From assembly GCA_963795485.1 (NCBI GenBank), contig CAWCIL010000006.1, positions 496,001 to 560,000 of the forward strand: 64,000 nucleotides of DNA. Direction: 5' to 3'. The notes beneath the pieces were generated by a model, which made no database searches, was not told the origin of the DNA, and saw only the letters and a program-made list of their open reading frames with translations. Position numbers and translations under genes: made by a program. Numbering within the stretch: the stretch's first letter is position 1; each line of letters starts with the position of its first letter. This stretch comes from AP-15 sp963795485 (GTDB lineage: Bacteria > Pseudomonadota > Alphaproteobacteria > ATCC43930 > CGMCC-115725). Positions 17,583-25,291 of the stretch are shown piece after piece.

Positions 17583-18042
17583 CGACGGTCCCGGCGCGCT
17601 CAGATTGCGCGCCGAGGATGCCGACGATCTGGTGGTGCTCTCGGCTTGTCTGCAGGACGCGCTGGTTCCGGTTCGCGACCTCGCCTATGTCCCCGACCAG
17701 CAGGTTTTCGTCCTCGTCGCGAACCGGTTCCGGTGGGAGGGCGGGGTGCGCCCGATGCCCGGCGAGGGCGCCCGTCAGCGGGTGTTGTGCGCAGTCTCCT
17801 TCGCTGCCGTTCTCGGCGTGTCCTATCGCGGCTTTCGCCGCAGCGACGAAGACCGGATCCTGGCGCTGCTGGCGCTGCGGGTGGGACCGAAAAGGTCTCA
17901 ACCGGCGGCGGTTCATCTCGAATTTTCCGGCGGCGCCGCGATCCGGCTCGAGGTTGCCCGCATCCTGTGCCGGGCCAAAGATCTGGGCGAGCCTTGGCCA
18001 ACCCCCTGGTACCCGCGACACGAAGAGGAGCAGCGGGGGTGA
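17572..18042 (+). CDS. DUF2948 family protein
   Basis: A 156-residue alphaproteobacterial protein of unknown function, conventionally found between murA and the his genes. Recognisable segments are LRAEDADDLVVLSACLQDAL near the start, FVLVANRFRWEG and the middle RQRVLCAVSFAAVLGVSYRG. ATG 17572 overlaps the murA stop and the stop overlaps the hisG start (GTGA), implying coupled translation through all three genes. No catalytic motif or membrane segment is visible. Confidence 0.88.
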   Translation: MALDDGPGALRLRAEDADDLVVLSACLQDALVPVRDLAYVPDQQVFVLVANRFRWEGGVRPMPGEGARQRVLCAVSFAAVLGVSYRGFRRSDEDRILALLALRVGPKRSQPAAVHLEFSGGAAIRLEVARILCRAKDLGEPWPTPWYPRHEEEQRG

Positions 18043-18872
18043 CTGGCAGCCTAGGGGACCGGCTGATCCTGGCGCTGCCCAACGGTCGGATTCTCGCCGA
18101 GGTGATGCCGCTGCTGCGCCGGATGGGGGTCGAGCCCGAGCCGGCTTTCGCCGACCCGGCGTCGCGCCGGCTGAGCTTTGCCAGCAGCGACCCGCGTCTC
18201 GACCTGATCCGGGTGCGCAGCTTCGACGTCGCGACATTCGTGGCCTTTGGCGCGGCCCAGCTCGGGGTGGCCGGCAACGACGTGTTGATGGAATTCGATT
18301 ATTCCGAGATCTATGCGCCGCTCGATCTCGAAGTCGGGCATTGCCGGATCGCGGTCGCGGCGACCGCCGATTGGGTGGCGCGCGAGGACGGCCGGCGAGC
18401 GAGCCACATCCGAGTGGCGACCAAATATCCCGAAATCACCCGGCGGCATTTCGCGGCGCAGGGCGTCCAGGCGGAATGCATCAAGCTCAATGGTGCGATC
18501 GAGCTGGCACCGCGGCTGGGCCTGTGCCGCCACATCGTCGATCTCGTTCAGACCGGCGCCACTTTGGAGGCGAATGGGCTCGTCGAGATCGAGCGCATCG
18601 CCGAGGTCAGCTCGCGGCTGATCGTCAATCGCCCGGCGCTGAAGACGCGCCCCGAGGACGTCGGCGACTGGATCGAGCGGTTCCGCACCGCGGTCGGCGA
18701 GGCGGGCTTCTCGTCTGGCGCCGGTGCCCCACCCGCCTCGCTGCACTCGGCACCCTCTCCCGCAGTGGACAGGGAAGGGGCCGATCGCAGCGTCAGCCCT
18801 AAGCCCGCAGGCTTGACCCGCGGGGACGGGAAGGGTGAGGGCGGCCCCGCTGCGGCCCGCGAGAGACGCTGA
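18039..18872 (+). CDS. hisG: ATP phosphoribosyltransferase, short form, with element-derived C-terminal tail
   Basis: HisG catalyses the first step of histidine biosynthesis, joining ATP and PRPP. The body begins LILALPNGRILAEVMPLL and contains GVAGNDVLMEFDYSEIYAPL, RVATKYPEITRRHFAAQG and VDLVQTGATLEANGLVEIE, the PRPP-binding region. It is the short form (no regulatory domain), which normally needs HisZ. The usual fold ends near residue 225. About 50 further residues (SSGAGAPPASLHSAPSPA onwards) are encoded by an inserted palindromic element (see repeat 18725-18850). The GTG start overlaps the upstream stop and the TGA overlaps the hisD ATG (TGATG). Confidence 0.93.
   Translation: MTGSLGDRLILALPNGRILAEVMPLLRRMGVEPEPAFADPASRRLSFASSDPRLDLIRVRSFDVATFVAFGAAQLGVAGNDVLMEFDYSEIYAPLDLEVGHCRIAVAATADWVAREDGRRASHIRVATKYPEITRRHFAAQGVQAECIKLNGAIELAPRLGLCRHIVDLVQTGATLEANGLVEIERIAEVSSRLIVNRPALKTRPEDVGDWIERFRTAVGEAGFSSGAGAPPASLHSAPSPAVDREGADRSVSPKPAGLTRGDGKGEGGPAAARERR
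18725..18850. repeat. Dispersed palindromic element, in-frame at hisG 3' end
   Basis: The core 18731-18764 (acccgcctcgctgcactcgg and following) matches 21740-21773 in the rng gene in inverted orientation at 33 of 34 positions. It is followed by G/C-rich inverted segments (ccctctcccgca, gggaaggg, ccgcggggacggg, gggtgaggg). It encodes the non-homologous C-terminal tail of HisG without breaking the frame. Confidence 0.85.
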
Positions 18873-20176
18873 TGTCCGTAAGGCTGTCGACCCGCGATCC
18901 CGGCTTCGAAGCGGCGTTTGCGGGGCTGGTCGAGGCCAAGCGCGAAACCGCGGCCGATGTCGATGCCGCGGTCGCCGCGATCATCGAGGATGTCGCCGCC
19001 CGCGGCGATGCGGCCCTGATCGATTACACGAGCCGGTTCGACGGCATCGAAATCACGGCGGCGGGCCTTCGGCTGTCGGCGCGGGAGATTGCCGAGGGTG
19101 CGGCGGCGGCGCCACGTGAGACGGCGGCGGCTCTGCGCTTGGCGGCCGAGCGGATCGAGAGCTTTCACCATCGCCAATTGCCGGCGGCGCTCGACTATGT
19201 CGACGGGCTCGGGGTGCGGCTCGCCGCCCGCTGGCGCCCGGTCGCCGCGGCTGGCCTGTACGTGCCGGGCGGCACCGCGGCCTACCCGTCCTCGGTGCTG
19301 ATGAACGCCATTCCGGCGAAAGTCGCAGGCGTCGAGCGTTTGGTCATGGTGGTGCCGACCCCAGGCGGGGTGCCGAACCCGCTGGTTCTCGCCGCGGCCG
19401 AGCTCGTCGGAATCGACGAAATATATCGGGTCGGCGGCGCGCAGGCGGTGGCCGCCCTGGCCTACGGCACGGCAACGATCCGCCCGGTCGACAAAATCGT
19501 CGGGCCGGGCAACGCCTATGTCGCCGCGGCCAAGCGGCGGGTTTTCGGCCGGGTGGGCATCGACATGATCGCCGGGCCCTCGGAGATCCTGGTCGTCGCC
19601 GATAATAAAAACGATCCCGAATGGATCGCCGCCGATTTGTTGTCGCAGGCCGAGCACGACAGCGCCGCGCAAGCGATCCTGATCGCCGACGACAGCGATT
19701 TCGCGGCGGCGGTCGCGGCGGCGGTCGAGCGCCGCCTGGCGCTGCTGCCGCGGGCGGCCATCGCACGAGCGAGCTGGCGGGCGAATGGCGCGGTGCTGCT
19801 CGTCGCCGACTGGAGCGAGGCGCCGGCGCTGATCGACCGCCTCGCCCCGGAGCATCTCGAACTGGCGATCGAGGATGCCGATTGGATGGCGGATCGGGTT
19901 CGTCATGCCGGGGCAATTTTTCTCGGGCGCTGGACCCCCGAGGCGATCGGCGACTACATCGCCGGACCAAACCACGTGCTGCCGACCGCGCGCAGCGCGC
20001 GCTTCGCGTCTGGCCTCGGCGTGCTCGATTTTTTGAAGCGGACCTCGCTCGTCCGCTGCGACGCGGCCAGCCTCGCAGCGCTCGCGCCCGCCGCGATCAG
20101 TCTGGCCGAGGCCGAAGGGCTCGAGGCCCATGCGCTGTCCTTGGCGATCCGGCTCGACCGGCAACGCGAGGCGTGA
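18872..20176 (+). CDS. hisD: Histidinol dehydrogenase
   Basis: A zinc-dependent NAD+ oxidoreductase that performs the last two oxidations of histidine biosynthesis, histidinol to histidine. The 434-residue length is normal. Signature segments are GLYVPGGTAAYPSSVLMNAI, VGGAQAVAALAYGT, VDKIVGPGNAYVAAAKR, GPSEILVVAD and LSQAEHDSAAQAILI (zinc-ligand Gln/His). NHVLPT and SGLGVLDFLKRTS follow near the end. ATG 18872 overlaps the hisG stop by one base. Only hisG and hisD of the pathway are in the window. Confidence 0.97.
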   Translation: MSVRLSTRDPGFEAAFAGLVEAKRETAADVDAAVAAIIEDVAARGDAALIDYTSRFDGIEITAAGLRLSAREIAEGAAAAPRETAAALRLAAERIESFHHRQLPAALDYVDGLGVRLAARWRPVAAAGLYVPGGTAAYPSSVLMNAIPAKVAGVERLVMVVPTPGGVPNPLVLAAAELVGIDEIYRVGGAQAVAALAYGTATIRPVDKIVGPGNAYVAAAKRRVFGRVGIDMIAGPSEILVVADNKNDPEWIAADLLSQAEHDSAAQAILIADDSDFAAAVAAAVERRLALLPRAAIARASWRANGAVLLVADWSEAPALIDRLAPEHLELAIEDADWMADRVRHAGAIFLGRWTPEAIGDYIAGPNHVLPTARSARFASGLGVLDFLKRTSLVRCDAASLAALAPAAISLAEAEGLEAHALSLAIRLDRQREA

Positions 20177-20186
20177 AGCTACGACG

Positions 20187-20684
20187 ATGGATGATAAGCA
20201 GAAGGGCGACACCGAGGCCGGCCGACGCATTCTCCGCATCACCCTCGACGAGCATACGGTGGTGCGCCGCAGCGCTGATATCGAGCACGAGCGGGCGACG
20301 GCAATCGCCGACCTGTTGGAAGAAAATGCGTTCGCCCCGGTTTCCGGGCGCGACGGGCCGTTCGAACTGCACCTGGCGATCGAAGAGAATCGGCTGAACC
20401 TCGACATCCGCTCGCAGGCGGACGGGTCGGGCGAAACCATCGTTCTGCCGCTCGCCCCGTTCCGCGGCATCGTCAAAGACTATTTCATGGTTTGCGAGAG
20501 CTATTACGAGGCGGTCCGCGCGTCCCGGCTGGCGCAGGTCGAGGCGATCGACATGGGGCGGCGATCCCTGCACGACGAGGGCTCGACGCTCTTGATGGAG
20601 CGGCTCGCCGACAAGGTCGCGATCGACCATGCGACCGCCCGGCGCCTATTCACCCTGATCTGCGTGCTGCATCTGCGCGGGTGA
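20187..20684 (+). CDS. UPF0262 family protein
   Basis: A 165-residue member of an alphaproteobacterial family of unknown function, usually next to hisD and maf. Conserved-looking blocks are DIEHERATAIADLLEENAF, LPLAPFRGIVKDYFMVCESY and YYEAVRASRLAQVEAIDMG. The final ATARRLFTLICVLHLRG is the family end. No signal peptide or transmembrane helix. ATG 20187 follows hisD by 10 bp, so it is in the same operon. Confidence 0.88.
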   Translation: MDDKQKGDTEAGRRILRITLDEHTVVRRSADIEHERATAIADLLEENAFAPVSGRDGPFELHLAIEENRLNLDIRSQADGSGETIVLPLAPFRGIVKDYFMVCESYYEAVRASRLAQVEAIDMGRRSLHDEGSTLLMERLADKVAIDHATARRLFTLICVLHLRG

Positions 20685-20694
20685 GGGCCGGGCC

Positions 20695-21291
20695 GTGACG
20701 GCGCCTTTGCTGGTGTTGGCCTCGGCCTCGCCGCGCCGGCTCGAATTGCTACGGCAGGTCGGGATCGTGCCCGACCGGGTCGACCCGGCGGCGATCGACG
20801 AGACCCCGCGGCGTGACGAGGAGCCGGCGGCGCACGCGCTGCGCCTCGCCGCGGCGAAGCTGCGCGCGGTAATGCCGCGTCACCCCGGCGCCTACATTCT
20901 TGCCGCCGACACCGTGGTCGCCTGCGGCCGGCGCATCCTGCCGAAGCCGGCGGACGAGGCCGATGCGCGCCGCTGTCTCGAACTGTTGTCCGGGCGCCGC
21001 CACCGCGTTCATTCCGGCATCGCGCTCGCGAACCCCGATGGGCGGCTGGCATTGCGAGGGGTCACGAGCCAAGTCGCGTTCAAGCGGCTGAGTGCGGACG
21101 AGGTCGCCGGCTATCTGGCGAGCGACGAATGGCGGGGCAAGGCCGGCGGCTATGCGATCCAGGGCCGCGCCGCGGCCTTCGTCCGCTTTATCTCCGGCTC
21201 CTATTCGAACGTCGTCGGCCTGCCCTTGTTCGAGACCGCGCAGCTGCTCGCCGGCCGCGGCTATCGCCCGCAATGCGCCGCGAGCTCGTAA
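20695..21291 (+). CDS. maf: Maf-family nucleotide pyrophosphatase
   Basis: A 198-residue Maf protein that hydrolyses non-canonical or modified nucleoside triphosphates to monophosphates. The diagnostic N-terminus LVLASASPRRLELLRQVGI is present. So are ILAADTVVACGRRILPKPAD (catalytic Asp) and GYAIQGRAAAFVRFISGSYS, giving the three Maf motifs. The GTG start at 20695 is 10 bp after the UPF0262 stop. The 3' end overlaps rng by 19 bp. The exact nucleotide preference (dTTP/UTP type against m7GTP type) cannot be set from sequence reading alone. Confidence 0.94.
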   Translation: MTAPLLVLASASPRRLELLRQVGIVPDRVDPAAIDETPRRDEEPAAHALRLAAAKLRAVMPRHPGAYILAADTVVACGRRILPKPADEADARRCLELLSGRRHRVHSGIALANPDGRLALRGVTSQVAFKRLSADEVAGYLASDEWRGKAGGYAIQGRAAAFVRFISGSYSNVVGLPLFETAQLLAGRGYRPQCAASS

Positions 21292-22715
21292 TCGCCGCCG
21301 GGCCCGGCGAGTGGCGCGCGGCGCTGCTCGAAGACGGCGCTGCGGTCGAGCTCCGGGTCGAACGGGGAGAGGGCGGCGAAGCCGCCAGCATCCATCTCGG
21401 CCGGGTCTTGCGCCTCTTGCCGGCGCTCGGAGCGGCATTGGTCGACATCGGCGGCGACCGGCCGGCCTTCCTGCCGCAGAGCGAGATCCTGCCGCGCGGC
21501 CGCCGGCTCGACGAGGGCGAGCGGACGCTGGTGGAGGTGCGCCGGGAAGCGCAGGGCGGCAAAGCGCCGCGGCTGACGACCGCGGTGGCGCTGCGCGGCC
21601 GGTTTGTCGAGCTGGTGGTCGGCCGGCCCGGGATCATGGGGGATGGCGCGCTGTCGGCGCACGATCGCATGCATCTGCTCGAAACCCTCGCGACCCTCAC
21701 CCACCCCTCCCTGCGGGCCGGATTTCTCCTCTCCCGCAATGCGGGAGAGGGTGCCGAGCGCAGCGAGGCGGGTGAGCGGCGGGCCCCCGCCACAGCCGGG
21801 CTGCGGGTGCTGGCACCCGCACCGGTCGAGGATCTGGCGGCGGAGGCCGCAGCGCTCGCAGAGTTCTGGCCGGAAATATGCGAGCGTGCCAGGCGCCTCG
21901 ACCCGCCGTCGCGTCTTCATCCGGCTGCGAGCTTTGCGGCCGCCCTCGCCGGCGCGCTGCCGGCCCCGGACGGAATCGCCGTCGACGACCCGGCCGCGAT
22001 CCCGGAAATCCGCGCGGCCTTTCCCGATGCCGAGGTGGCTCACCAGCCGGACGGGGACTGGCCGGTCGAGCTCGACGCGCTGTTCGACGAGGCGTTGTCG
22101 CCGACACTGGCGCCTGCCGGTGGAGGCTCGGTTCACATCGAGGGGGCGCGAGCCGCAACCTTGATCGACGTTGACAGCGGGACCCCCGAAACCGGCTCGC
22201 CCGAGCAATCGGCATTGGCCGCCAATCTGGCCGCCGCCGGCTTGATCGCCAGGCAGATCCGTCTGCGCAGCCTCGGCGGCGCCATCGTCGTCGATTTTGT
22301 CGGTCTCGACGACCGGCATGCGCGCGAGCGGGTGCGTACCGCCTTTGCCCGGGCATTGGCGACCGATCCGGCCCGGCCGCAGCTGCTCGGCTGGACGAGG
22401 CTAGGTCACCTCGAACTGGTGCGCCCGCGCCGCCTTCGCCCGCTCGCCGAGGCCCTGCTCGAACCTGCTGCGGGCGGCACGCACGTCAAGACCGCCATCA
22501 CCGTGGCATTCGAAGCCCTGCGCGGGTTGCGCCGCGAAGCGCGGGCCCAGCCGGGGCGGCGCTGGCGGCTCATCGTCGCACCCGAAGTCGCGATGGCTCT
22601 TGCCGGCGGTGCCGCTGCGGCGCGGCGCCACCTCGAACAGCGCCTCGGGCAAGAAATCGCGGTCGCGGCCGATCCGCAGCTCGGTCGCGCCGGTTTCCAA
22701 ATCGCCCCGCAGTGA
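21273..22715 (+). CDS. rng: Ribonuclease E/G family protein with inserted palindromic element
   Basis: A ~480-residue RNase G-like endoribonuclease. The S1-like region includes LRLLPALGAALVDIGGDRPA and the catalytic region includes TLIDVDSGT (DVxSG Asp) and IVVDFVGLDD (second Asp). LGWTRLGHLELVRPR and KTAITVAFEALRGL are the following family blocks. It is shorter than typical RNase G and lacks a visible CPxC zinc-link, as do several alphaproteobacterial homologues. Residues ~147-172 (LRAGFLLSRNAGEGAERSE) are not family sequence but are encoded by a palindromic element inserted in frame. ATG 21273 overlaps maf. Position between maf and yacG is the conserved order. Confidence 0.87.
   Translation: MRRELVIAAGPGEWRAALLEDGAAVELRVERGEGGEAASIHLGRVLRLLPALGAALVDIGGDRPAFLPQSEILPRGRRLDEGERTLVEVRREAQGGKAPRLTTAVALRGRFVELVVGRPGIMGDGALSAHDRMHLLETLATLTHPSLRAGFLLSRNAGEGAERSEAGERRAPATAGLRVLAPAPVEDLAAEAAALAEFWPEICERARRLDPPSRLHPAASFAAALAGALPAPDGIAVDDPAAIPEIRAAFPDAEVAHQPDGDWPVELDALFDEALSPTLAPAGGGSVHIEGARAATLIDVDSGTPETGSPEQSALAANLAAAGLIARQIRLRSLGGAIVVDFVGLDDRHARERVRTAFARALATDPARPQLLGWTRLGHLELVRPRRLRPLAEALLEPAAGGTHVKTAITVAFEALRGLRREARAQPGRRWRLIVAPEVAMALAGGAAAARRHLEQRLGQEIAVAADPQLGRAGFQIAPQ
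21691..21780. repeat. Dispersed palindromic element, in-frame inside rng
   Basis: Contains the hairpin ctctcccgcaatgcgggaga and the 34-nt block 21740-21773, which matches the reverse complement of 18731-18764 in hisG with a single mismatch. The element adds about 30 codons to rng without a frameshift. Confidence 0.87.
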
Positions 22716-22730
22716 CCATATCGGTAAGCC

Positions 22731-22928
22731 ATGCCTGCCGATCTGCCGACTGGCGATTCGCCGATTCCAATGCCACGGCCATGCCCGATCTGCGGCAAGC
22801 CGGCGAGCCTGGCGCACCGTCCGTTCTGCTCGGCGCGCTGCGCCCAGATCGATCTCGGCCGCTGGCTCAAAGGCAATTATCGCGTCCCGACCGACGACGC
22901 CCCCGACGACCCCGACGAGGAACATTAG
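22731..22928 (+). CDS. yacG: DNA gyrase inhibitor YacG
   Basis: A 65-residue zinc-ribbon protein. Four cysteines in the order C-x2-C, then FCSARC (C-x3-C), match YacG, which binds GyrB in E. coli and blocks gyrase DNA binding. QIDLGRWLKGNYRVP after the zinc site is the second family block. The C-terminus is acidic. It lies 15 bp downstream of rng, the conserved alphaproteobacterial position, and is probably co-transcribed. Confidence 0.93.
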   Translation: MPADLPTGDSPIPMPRPCPICGKPASLAHRPFCSARCAQIDLGRWLKGNYRVPTDDAPDDPDEEH

Positions 22929-23001
22929 CGGGCGATCGGCGGCGGTTGACCCGGTCCGCGCCGACCCCGAGGATGAGCCGCGCAAGCCAATCGGGGGGCC
23001 A

Positions 23002-23632
23002 ATGACCGCGTCGCCTCTGCAGAACCGGTACCGGGTCATCTACGCCGACCCGCCCTGGACCTTCTCGACCTATTCGCGCAAGGGCAAGGGCCGCAGCGCC
23101 GAGGCCTATTACGACTGCATGTCGGTCGCCGAGATCAAGGCATTGCCGGTCGCCGACTGGGCGGCCGATGATTGCGTATTGCTGCTGTGGGCCACCGACC
23201 CGCTGCTGCAGACTGCCTTCGAGGTGATCCGCGCCTGGGGTTTCACCTACAAGACCGTCGGCTTTTATTGGGCCAAGCTCAACAAATCGGCGGAGCCCGA
23301 CGGTGTACCGCGAGGCCAGCTTTTTCACCGGGCTGGGCTTCTGGACGCGGGCCAACCCGGAACTGTGCCTGCTGGCGACGCGCGGCCACCCGCACCGCCG
23401 CCGGGCCGATGTGCGCAAGCTGATCGTCTCGCCCGCGGCGCGAGCACAGCCGCAAGCCGGACGAAGCCTATGAGCGCATCGAGGCGTTGTGCGAGGGGCC
23501 TTATCTGGAGATGTTCGCGCGCGCCTCGCGGCCGGGCTGGGACCGGTGGGGCGCAGAATCCGATCTGGCCGATCGGGGCCGCGGCGATGGCGCGCCAACA
23601 GCTACCCCGACGCGTCCGAGGCCGCGGATTAG
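23002..23632 (+). pseudogene. MT-A70 family adenine methyltransferase, three frame shifts
   Basis: The N-terminal half is a clear MT-A70 methyltransferase: VIYADPPWTFSTYSRKGKGR has the catalytic DPPW, followed by DDCVLLLWATDPLLQTAFEV and FTYKTVGFYWAKLNKSAEPD. The homologous protein then jumps frame near 23305 (EASFFTGLGFWTRANPELCL, ATRGHPHRRRADVRKLIVSP). It jumps again near 23445 (REHSRKPDEAYERIEALCEG, FARASRPGWDRWG) and probably near 23555 (RWRANSYPDASEAAD, stop 23632). Joined, the frames give a normal ~210-residue protein. MT-A70 enzymes methylate N6 of adenine in DNA or RNA. No restriction gene is adjacent, so it is an orphan methyltransferase. Three breaks in 630 bp argue for decay or poor sequence. 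Confidence 0.85.
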
Positions 23633-23739
23633 CAGCGCGCTTTCCGATCGGGTCGAAGCGCCAACCCCGTCGGGTCAATGCAGAGCCCCCGAATCGGCGC
23701 CAAGCGCCGCCCGAGGACTGGCTCCCCGACGCAATCTTT

Positions 23740-23785
23740 GGCCACCGGAGCTTGCTTCGTCGCGGCGCTCCTCGCAATGACACCG
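23740..23785. repeat. Dispersed repeat (cttcgtcgcggcgctcctcgc type)
   Basis: The segment ggagcttgcttcgtcgcggc followed by gctcctcgcaatgac has the form of a short dispersed repeat common between genes of many proteobacteria; on the minus strand it would read VIARSAATKQAP. It lies in the 254-bp gap between the MT-A70 remnant and the aspartic protease. Recognition is from general knowledge; only one clear copy is in this window. Confidence 0.55.
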
Positions 23786-23886
23786 CATTGGCGGGCTCGT
23801 TCTCCGGCGTCGCCAGCGCTCGAGAGCTTCACCGAGGCTTAACCACTCTCGCCGACAATCCGACCGGGTGATTTTCGGGCGGCGGC

Positions 23887-24414
23887 ATGATCGGCTGGGC
23901 GCTGCGCTGGGTGTTGGTGTGGTGCGGCGTGACCGTGATTTGCGTTGCCGTTATCGATGGAGACAAATGGCTGCCGTCGACCGGAGCGGCGAAACTCGAA
24001 ATCATGCCGCACGAAAGGACCTCGGCCGAGCCGCAGCCGGGGCCAGCGTTCGATACTCTCGTCTATCCCACCGACCGGGCCGGACACGTCGTGATCGATG
24101 CGGTCGTCAACGGCGCGCCGATGCGGATGCTGGTCGACACCGGCGCCAGCCTCGTAACCCTGACCCCGGCGGATGCGCGGGCCGCGGGCATCGCTCCGGG
24201 CGAACTTATATTCAACCGGCGCGCCAGCACGGCGAATGGCCTCGTCCGCATCGCGCCGGTGACCTTGCGAGAAATCCGCATCGGCCAGCTGTCGATCGGC
24301 GATGTTCCCGCCGCGGTGATCGAAAACCTCAATGTGTCGTTGCTGGGAATGAGTTTTCTCGGCCGGTTGCAGAGCTATGAGATGCGCGACGGCAAGCTGA
24401 CGATCACCTGGTAG
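23887..24414 (+). CDS. Membrane-anchored retropepsin-like aspartic protease (TIGR02281 type)
   Basis: A 175-residue protein. Residues 4-22 form one N-terminal transmembrane segment. The rest is a single retropepsin domain, with the catalytic motif MLVDTGASLVTL near residue 82 and the downstream hydrophobic-Gly block LNVSLLGMSFLGRLQSYEM. Such proteins would dimerise for activity on the periplasmic side. They are common in alphaproteobacteria but poorly characterised. ATG 23887 is the first Met and gives a sensible membrane anchor. No operon partner is evident. Confidence 0.9.
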   Translation: MIGWALRWVLVWCGVTVICVAVIDGDKWLPSTGAAKLEIMPHERTSAEPQPGPAFDTLVYPTDRAGHVVIDAVVNGAPMRMLVDTGASLVTLTPADARAAGIAPGELIFNRRASTANGLVRIAPVTLREIRIGQLSIGDVPAAVIENLNVSLLGMSFLGRLQSYEMRDGKLTITW

Positions 24415-24423
24415 CCCGGGCAC

Positions 24424-25040
24424 TTGGCGCGCGCCGACCGACAACGTGAACGGCTGATCCGCCGGGCGTTCCAGCTGGAATTGGCTGACTCTCGCCTGGA
24501 TGGCGAACGAGGCCTTTGTCGCAACCTGGTCGGGGGCGGCGGCGCGCAGCCTTACCCTGACCGCGTTTGGCCGCGACAGCGTAGTCGAGCTCGCCTCGGC
24601 CGGGGTCTTGATCTGGCGCCTGTCGAGCGAGCTGCGCCATGGCCGGGAAATCTCGGAGCAGGCTGATCGGACCGCCAGCCGGATCGCCGGCGCTCTGCTG
24701 CTCGCCCTCGCCGTCTACGTCGTCGCTTCTGCCGCTTGGAGCCTGGCGCGCCAAGCCTTCTCCCGGCCGGGGCTGGCGGTCGCGCTGCTGGCAATGCCGG
24801 CGATGTTCTGGCTGGCGTCGCGCAAGCGGAGCCTGGCCGAGCGGCTCGGCAGCCGGGCGTTGCGGGCGGACGTCGCCGAATCGGTCGGCTGCCTGTGGCT
24901 GTCGTTGGCTGTTGTGATCGGCCTGATCGCCCAGCTCGCGCTCGGCGTGGTGGTGGATCGACGCGCTGGCCTCGCTCGCGATCGTCTGGTTTCTGGTCAA
25001 GGAAGGGCGCGAGGTGCCTTCCGGGGATGACGACGATTGA
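24424..25040 (+). pseudogene. Cation-efflux-like transmembrane protein, two frameshifts
   Basis: Three frames must be joined. RQRERLIRRAFQLE (from TTG 24424) is followed by LTLAWMANEAFVATWSGAAA, with a shift near 24483. It continues TAFGRDSVVELASAGVLIWR and several hydrophobic helices to LIAQLALG. A second shift near 24950 gives WIDALASLAIVWFLVKEGRE and stop 25038-25040. The pattern is the membrane domain of cation diffusion facilitators (D-x3-D-like pairs: FGRDSVVELAS and WIDALASL) without the cytosolic C-terminal domain. Short CDF-like proteins of ~200 residues do exist, so the lack of the C-terminal domain may be natural. The two breaks make it inactive as written. Substrate unknown. Confidence 0.72.
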
Positions 25041-25084
25041 CCGGGGCGATGAACCAGAAATTCGTCTGACTTTGGGTGATTGCA

Positions 25085-25195
25085 TCCCTTGCTGCGTCAC
25101 ACCGGCCCACGGGTCCGGCCTTGGGCCGGCCCGAGGACAGGCTCCGGCCGGTGCCCATGGCGGGATGGGTCCCGGCTCCCGCCGGGATGGCTGAA
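25085..25195. repeat. Intergenic dispersed repeat (ccggtgcccatgg type)
   Basis: ccggtgcccatggcgggatg followed by ggtcccggctcccgccggga is related, in reverse complement, to 63925-63979. It forms internal inverted segments. It fills most of the gap between the CDF-like remnant and the reductase gene. No coding capacity is claimed here. Confidence 0.6.
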
Positions 25196-25291
25196 AAATG
25201 AATACGAGTTTCAAGATCGAAACGCTGGCTCATGACACTACGCTCGCGTTGCTCGTCCTTCGCGGAGCGGCAGTGAAAGCGGAAGTCGCCG

